From: JAWVZH01 sp033722295
GTDB taxonomy: Bacteria > Bacteroidota > Bacteroidia > Chitinophagales > Saprospiraceae
Reading direction: 5' to 3'
NCBI GenBank assembly: GCA_033722295.1
Contig: JAWVZH010000126.1
Coordinates: 1 to 8,304 of the forward strand
Length of the DNA stretch: 8,304 bases
The notes beneath the pieces are model-generated. The model was not told where the DNA came from, did no database searches, and saw only the letters and a program-made list of their open reading frames with translations. Shown one piece after another: positions 5,301 to 8,304 of this stretch. The translations under genes and the position numbers were made by a program. Every line of letters begins with the position of its first letter. Positions within the stretch are counted from its first letter, which is position 1.

Positions 5301-6852
5301 AGTTGACACGACCATATGTGCTGGAGATTTTCTTATGATCGGAGGTGAGCGATTTGATTCCACACGGCCCGCCGGCCAGGTGGTTCTGACGAATCAATTC
5401 AATTGTGACAGCACCGTGGAGGTCAATCTCAATTTCAAAGAACCGGGAACAACCTTGATAATGGATACGCTCTGTTTCGAGGACTTTGTGATCGTCAATG
5501 GTCAACGGTATGACCGGGATCGCCCATCTGGTGAGGAATTGATCTCCTCTGCAAACCAGTGTGATAGCCTGGTGATTGTAGACCTTGTATTCAGAAGTCA
5601 GAATATCAATGATTTTAACAGAACTTTGTGTTTTGGTGATAGCATAGTCATAAACGGCGTAGTTTATAATGAAAATAATCCTAATGGAACCGATACTCTG
5701 CTTTCTCAATCGGGATGCGATTCCATCATCAATGTAAGTCTCGATTTCGGTAATGCCAGGATAGAAAATATTGACACGCTCATCTGTCGAAACGAAGTGA
5801 TCACCATAAATGGTGTCAACTATTCCCGAAACAACTTATCTGGCTCCGATACCATCCCAATGGGCAGCAGCAATGGCTGCGACTCTATCATAAACGTCAA
5901 TGTCGATCTCCGGTCCGAAGCGGTTTATGATCTGGATACCACACTGTGTCCCAAAGGTTCCATCGTTGTGAACGGTATCCAGTATGACCAGTTCTATATG
6001 GAAGGTACAGATACCATCTTTGGTGGATCATTCCACGGATGTGACTCAGTCATCAATGTCAGGATCCGATATCCTGTACCCGATTTTGACATAGACACGA
6101 TTTCCCCAAATTGTGATGGCAGCCAGTTGGGGCAGTTTATTATCAATGATATTTCCGGCATACCTGGTCCATTCTCCTTTAGCCTGGGCGGACGCCCATT
6201 CAGTGACATTCTGAGTTTTCCATGGACCATCGATGCACTGGATGAGGGCATTTATGAACTGATATTTCTCGACAATCGAGGGTGCCGCTACCTGGTCCAG
6301 TTGGCTTTGGTGGCCACTGGAGGGATCGACTTCAATGTAAATACGCCTGTTGAGATCGAACTGGGAGACAGCGCCAGGCTGACTTATATTGCTGATTTTA
6401 CCCCGGATAGTATTATCTGGAAGGACCAGGACGGAAATATTGTCTGTGTGGACTGCGAAGAACTGTTCGTCACTCCCGGGCAAACAATGACTTATACCGT
6501 TCGGCTTTTCAGGGATGGTTGTTCATCTGAAAAGACGATCGTAGTCGAGGTCGATGATTCGATCAATTTTTTCACCCCAAATATTTTCTCACCTGACGGG
6601 GATGGGATCAACGATTACTTCAACGTATTTTCAGACGTACCCGGACTGATAGTCGAACATCTGAGAATCTATGACCGGTGGGGAGAGATCATCTATCACG
6701 GCGAAAATCTCGACGCCACTTTCGACCAGGGGTGGGATGGCACATTCAACGGAGAACAGGTCAATCCAGGGGTTTATGTCTTTGTTTTCGACCTGGTGGT
6801 CCCGGGAGGGCGAAAGGAGAAGCTACACGGCTCGGTGACCGTCCTCAGATAA
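2290..6852 (+). CDS. Giant CSLREA/beta-helix secreted protein with T9SS type B sorting domain
   Basis: This protein is up to 1520 residues (numbering from 2290) and is predicted to be secreted or surface-bound. The likely true start is ATG 2344 or 2347 (Met19/Met20), because MIRTTLIIFITQFFCSQGIG forms a good signal peptide. Cleavage before Gln40 would suit the phylum. Order of parts: CSLREAI (61-67) and beta-helix with IGG...GN rungs (181-190, 251-263, 311-320); a Cys-containing Ig-like cap (457-521, CQG at 475); a second copy with GSLREAI (540-546), helix (to about 830) and cap (853-915, CQG at 869); an Ig/PKD-like domain (920-998); five 52-54 residue two-Cys repeats (1006-1260); a SprB-like segment (1265-1340); an Ig-like segment (1345-1422); and the gliding-motility C-terminal domain (1427-1520) with PNIFSPDGDGIND, YDRWGEIIYH, GWDGTFNG and PGVYVF. 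The C-terminal domain is the signal for type IX secretion across the outer membrane. No catalytic residues are recognisable; beta-helix proteins include adhesins and polysaccharide-active enzymes, so adhesion or glycan binding is only a guess. The stop codon lies 5 bp from the convergent neighbour. Confidence 0.92.
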   Translation: MIFYSFRIFVFSKSQNDSMMIRTTLIIFITQFFCSQGIGQVTYIVNSTNDVDDGTCDAIHCSLREAINASNIDLMPSTIEFAVGTGNIETIMLNDALPIITEDSTIIDGMTQTGNPGGVRIDCGNIGAQQQDILRIHGSHTQVYGLEIFNYTVSEDAMVIGAGSLIGVGGIFVLASPTTVQIGGPGKGNILHSVFRTRSTAANYGNGIAIHSGTEIIIQGNRIGTNYNADTPLEVYGEGIRVDENNFGETQIGGPGLDEGNIIGTCFNGIGIYGGDGFMKGNHIGVNRDLDIDLGNRNVGIFIRDGDYYEVGGTMRNEGNHCFHNISGIEIRTLANIYVGHNVCAFNDPSFYGIFTAECQDCLFQFNECYNNGTGMRMEDNGRTSVIMRFNEVYNNFATGFTARYRTSTVNSPITQNSTYCNGEGISVEFLDGPNLFSPVSYNSVSATQVIGLATPNVTIEVFEHDTTGCPNAMCQGKYYLGTTTTDASGLWTYNDVFVPGNLYTVTQTLNGNVTSEFAPCFQVPDCSTIVTTPADNGPGSLREAIICANVNPGPDTITFDIMGGIPRTIDLQSNLPALTDNATVIDATTQPNNFPMNEQITINCGNLSGLGTTGLRIEGDSCEIYGLKIINSDGHGILAGRDIDPINHFVLGAPQKYNVLVDNDQTGAYIYVGSDITIQSNYFGLSPTFAPPFRPSRTGCQLELNDRFSNMLIGGAKSLEEGNYFGFCLEEGCNVIGGGIGSESQIQGNYFGTDRMSTVMAPNGSAGSGTGALSISNTNSNISNNDFAFNLEAGIFASGGDHEISLNSFLCNEGGGIDHNSRGQMGNPDVTAPEIISASNSMISGTSQGAGAIEIFFHDDSQCPGVPCQGAVFLGVVITNNGDWSLNGPFGLSDGDQVTTTFSNNSQTSEFSECVTICPELEITVDNTGPYCEGDSVTLTSEFMTTGTQIQYLWTGPNGYMSTAASPTGQLEAGTYSLKLTIDGCEYAVQNTVVVVLDTSYTLVDTTICAGDFLMIGGERFDSTRPAGQVVLTNQFNCDSTVEVNLNFKEPGTTLIMDTLCFEDFVIVNGQRYDRDRPSGEELISSANQCDSLVIVDLVFRSQNINDFNRTLCFGDSIVINGVVYNENNPNGTDTLLSQSGCDSIINVSLDFGNARIENIDTLICRNEVITINGVNYSRNNLSGSDTIPMGSSNGCDSIINVNVDLRSEAVYDLDTTLCPKGSIVVNGIQYDQFYMEGTDTIFGGSFHGCDSVINVRIRYPVPDFDIDTISPNCDGSQLGQFIINDISGIPGPFSFSLGGRPFSDILSFPWTIDALDEGIYELIFLDNRGCRYLVQLALVATGGIDFNVNTPVEIELGDSARLTYIADFTPDSIIWKDQDGNIVCVDCEELFVTPGQTMTYTVRLFRDGCSSEKTIVVEVDDSINFFTPNIFSPDGDGINDYFNVFSDVPGLIVEHLRIYDRWGEIIYHGENLDATFDQGWDGTFNGEQVNPGVYVFVFDLVVPGGRKEKLHGSVTVLR
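2410..3852 (+). repeat. First CSLREA-helix-cap module (copy A)
   Basis: Residues 41-521 of the giant protein. Landmarks shared with copy B, in the same order: SLREAI (62-67), the strand STIEFAV (77-83), STIIDGMTQ (104-112), IDCGN (121-125), LRIHG (134-138), VYGLEIFN (143-150), then beta-helix rungs, and a cap with IEVFEHD (460-466), CPNAMCQG (470-477), YLG (480-482) and TSEFAPC (515-521). This copy is about 90 residues longer than copy B, mostly through extra helix rungs. Confidence 0.75.
2829..3057 (+). repeat. 19-bp exact direct repeat encoding a QIGGPG beta-helix rung
   Basis: ACAGATCGGTGGTCCTGGC is present at 2829-2847 and at 3039-3057, offset by 210 bp (70 codons), in the same reading frame. 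Both encode QIGGPG followed shortly by GNI. The exact nucleotide identity at this rung, compared with the divergence around it, suggests a duplicated or converted helix segment. Confidence 0.6.
3868..5034 (+). repeat. Second CSLREA-helix-cap module (copy B)
   Basis: Residues 527-915 of the giant protein. It repeats the landmarks of copy A: SLREAI (541-546), DTITFDI (556-562), ATVIDATTQ (583-591), INCGN (603-607), LRIEG (616-620), IYGLKIIN (625-632), an IGG...EEGN rung (714-724), and a cap with IEIFFHD (854-860), CPGVPCQG (864-871), FLG (874-876) and TSEFSEC (909-915). The similarity runs through the whole module, including the cap, so the unit of duplication was helix plus cap. Confidence 0.75.
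5305..6069 (+). repeat. Five tandem 52-54 residue two-cysteine repeats
   Basis: Residues 1006-1260 of the giant protein hold five units with the pattern D-T-x-C, then a hydrophobic stretch ending in xNGxxY (GGERF in unit 1), then PxG-like, DT or similar, and (G/N/Q)CDS followed by alternating hydrophobic residues. First cysteines are at 1010, 1062, 1114, 1166 and 1220; CDS motifs start at 1039, 1091, 1143, 1197 and 1251. Spacing is therefore 52, 52, 52 and 54. The two cysteines of each unit are placed to form a disulfide after export. Units 3 to 5 are closest to each other (CDSIINV or CDSVINV). Confidence 0.85.
6568..6849 (+). other. T9SS type B sorting / gliding-motility C-terminal domain coding segment
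   Basis: Residues 1427-1520 of the giant protein match the gliding-motility-associated C-terminal domain known from Bacteroidota (TIGR04131/CHU_C type): NIFSPDGDGINDYF near its start, LRIYDRWGEIIYH in the middle, GWDGTFNGEQVNPGVYVF towards the end, and a final strand GSVTVLR at the C-terminus. The domain is complete and directly terminal, so the protein should be a functional T9SS substrate if the host has that system. Confidence 0.9.
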
Positions 6853-6857
6853 CTACC

Positions 6858-8304
6858 TCACAACTGAACTTTCCAAAAGAGACCGGCGCCCACATATTGC
6901 GGTCTTAATTCGATGTTGTTGTCCAAAATTGGATTCATCAGGGCATGTTCAAGTGACGTCCGTAATCCAATTTTGTGCCCCGGTGAAATATTTCGGGCGA
7001 TCTCTATATCAAGTCCGGAGGAGAGATGCCACGGCCTTTCAAGTGAATTCACTGGAATATCATAGGTGGTCGTATTATGATAGACTTTCTCATGATGACT
7101 GATGAGTTTTACCTCCTTGATCTCCTCTCTTGTCATCCAATATCCTCCCTTTAAGAATCCACCAAATCGGAATTGCCAGTGACCAGGAGAATAGTCCCAT
7201 GCATGCCCAATGGTCAGGCTCAGGTCCTGTATTTCGTGCTCAAGATAAAGGGCGAAAGGAATCAATTCACCTTCGTTGAGACCATCATTCATCTCTCTTA
7301 CCAAAACATGCTGCATTGGGCTGTCACCGAATAAGGTTGGTAGCGTATGGCTATAACCTTGATGCCAATTACCCTGGCCATCCTGGATCTCACCCGTCTG
7401 AGTATAATTGACTCCAAGTTCATAATGCGACCTGAATTTGTGTTCCCGCCATGTTAAACCCAGGAAGACCGACCTGTCAGATCTATATTGATGATTAAGC
7501 CTTATTTCGGTAAAAAAATAACGTCCGTCCTCGAGTGTAAGATCCAGGTTTTCTATCGATGTTTCTTTACGGGTGGTCAGGAAAGCGTGCAATCCGACTC
7601 CTGCAACTCCCTCAATACTCCAAGGCACTTTGTCCGAATCCGCTGATGTCATTGAAGGCGGTTGAAGTACATCCTTCATCTCCTCTTCTTCACTCATCAC
7701 CAGAAATTCTTCAAGGCCAATTCTGTTTAAAAAAGGCAAAATTGACACTGCTCTCATATGAGGAACGTGATCAATAAATTTACTGGAAGATTTTGACTTG
7801 TGCTCTGAGCTTGCACCCGCCGGATCATCCAGGCTTGGATCCTCATTTAAAGTATTTGTTTCCGAACGTGCCGTTATTTCATTACCTGTTTTTTCCGAGG
7901 TTGTTTTGTATTTACCAGTTTCTCGCAGAGGCTCAGGTGTGTTGTCGCTTATATTCCCCAAAGTCGTCTCCTTCGATACATGCTCAATTTCTTCAGACAC
8001 TGATCCGTGTTCAGCCTTCTCTTTTTCTGTACTTATGGCTTTTATATTCTCAACCTCACTTTTGCCTGGCACTTTTTCATCATCCTTCAGGATCGACATA
8101 TCTCTAGCCTGATCCTTTACCAATCTCTCGGACGACTCATCTGACCATACGAAAAGCCCGCCAGCGATCAAAAGAATCAACAAAGGCAAAAGGAATAACC
8201 ACCACAATGGCCGTTTCCTCCGGTCTCTCAGGCGTTCCTGAATAACGTCCCAACTATCCTCCAGTTCAGGGATATCCATTTCCCGGGACAATTTCTCATC
8301 ATCC
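6858..8304 (-). CDS. Trans-envelope protein: inner-membrane helix, linker, beta-barrel-like C-terminus (5' partial)
   Basis: At least 477 residues (numbered here from TTG 8289-8291). The frame stays open to the right edge, encoding DDEK just before, so the true start is probably outside the window; ATG at 8277-8279 (Met5) is an internal alternative. Residues 9-21 (ELEDSWDVIQERL) resemble the short Trp-containing cytosolic segment found at the start of many Bacteroidota proteins encoded beside ECF sigma factors. RRKRP (24-28) precedes one transmembrane helix (29-49, WLFLLPLLILLIAGGLF), which fits positive-inside topology. Residues 50-175 are a low-complexity linker rich in Lys, Glu, Ser and Thr, able to cross the periplasm. 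Residues 224-477 have the alternating aromatic/hydrophobic pattern and GVG-, GLT- and GAG-type strands of an outer-membrane beta-barrel, ending in GAGLFWKVQL. No cysteine or enzymatic motif stands out. The function is unknown; an envelope-sensing or anti-sigma-like role is inference. The gene is convergent with the giant protein gene. Confidence 0.8.
   Translation of the reverse strand, partial: DDEKLSREMDIPELEDSWDVIQERLRDRRKRPLWWLFLLPLLILLIAGGLFVWSDESSERLVKDQARDMSILKDDEKVPGKSEVENIKAISTEKEKAEHGSVSEEIEHVSKETTLGNISDNTPEPLRETGKYKTTSEKTGNEITARSETNTLNEDPSLDDPAGASSEHKSKSSSKFIDHVPHMRAVSILPFLNRIGLEEFLVMSEEEEMKDVLQPPSMTSADSDKVPWSIEGVAGVGLHAFLTTRKETSIENLDLTLEDGRYFFTEIRLNHQYRSDRSVFLGLTWREHKFRSHYELGVNYTQTGEIQDGQGNWHQGYSHTLPTLFGDSPMQHVLVREMNDGLNEGELIPFALYLEHEIQDLSLTIGHAWDYSPGHWQFRFGGFLKGGYWMTREEIKEVKLISHHEKVYHNTTTYDIPVNSLERPWHLSSGLDIEIARNISPGHKIGLRTSLEHALMNPILDNNIELRPQYVGAGLFWKVQL
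8145..8207 (-). other. Single transmembrane helix in the trans-envelope protein
   Basis: Residues 29-49 are almost entirely hydrophobic, flanked on the N-terminal side by RRKRP and on the C-terminal side by SDESSE. This predicts N-terminus inside, C-terminus in the periplasm. It is too far from the N-terminus of the open frame, and has too little small-residue cleavage context after it, to be read confidently as a cleavable signal peptide. Confidence 0.75.

Noticed and set aside
6881..6905. GACCG...CGGTC inverted repeat near the convergent gene ends
   Set aside because: The arms are five bases with a 14-base loop, it lies inside the minus-strand coding region and no clear T-run follows.
7793..8112. 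Plus-strand open frames opposite the linker of the trans-envelope protein
   Set aside because: They mirror the low-complexity linker codons and show no domain; the minus-strand frame has a coherent membrane topology.
1..8304. CRISPR array, insertion sequence, prophage, toxin-antitoxin or defence module
   Set aside because: No short regularly spaced repeats with spacers, no transposase or integrase motif and no paired small genes were seen in any frame.

Overview
The window looks like chromosomal DNA from a Bacteroidota bacterium, most likely of the Saprospiria or a nearby marine or sludge lineage. The evidence is a very large secreted protein ending in a gliding-motility-associated C-terminal (type B, type IX secretion) domain, a tRNA without an encoded CCA and with a Bacteroidota-style -7 element (TATATTTG) in front, start codons lacking a Shine-Dalgarno sequence, and a trans-envelope beta-barrel protein of a kind typical of this phylum. 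The lineage call is inference from domain style, not from a marker gene.

Layout, left to right: a tRNA-Leu(GAG) gene on the plus strand (46-131); a small family-2-type sulfotransferase on the minus strand (175-831) that starts at TTG; a 174-bp divergent intergenic region; an uncharacterised lipoprotein on the plus strand (1006-2184); a 105 to 159 bp gap holding an 18-nt palindrome; a giant multidomain secreted protein on the plus strand (start 2290 or, more likely, 2344; end 6852); and, five bases away and convergent, a minus-strand gene (6858 to the right edge, 5' end cut off) for a protein with a short cytosolic N-terminus, one inner-membrane helix, a long charged linker and a beta-barrel-like C-terminus.

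The giant protein dominates the window. Its parts, in order, are a signal peptide, two copies of a module made of a CSLREA motif, a right-handed beta-helix and a Cys-containing Ig-like cap, then an Ig/PKD-like domain, five 52-54 residue repeats each with two conserved cysteines, a SprB-like and an Ig-like domain, and the type IX secretion C-terminal domain. It should be exported by Sec, moved across the outer membrane by T9SS and end up at the cell surface or outside.

The genes do not form an obvious pathway. Three of the four proteins are predicted to act in or beyond the envelope, and the sulfotransferase may sulfate an envelope glycan or lipid, but a common function is not shown by the sequence. 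I see no CRISPR, transposon, phage or defence system. The interesting points are the internal repeat architecture of the giant protein, the palindrome and direct repeat at its start, and the trans-envelope topology of the last gene.
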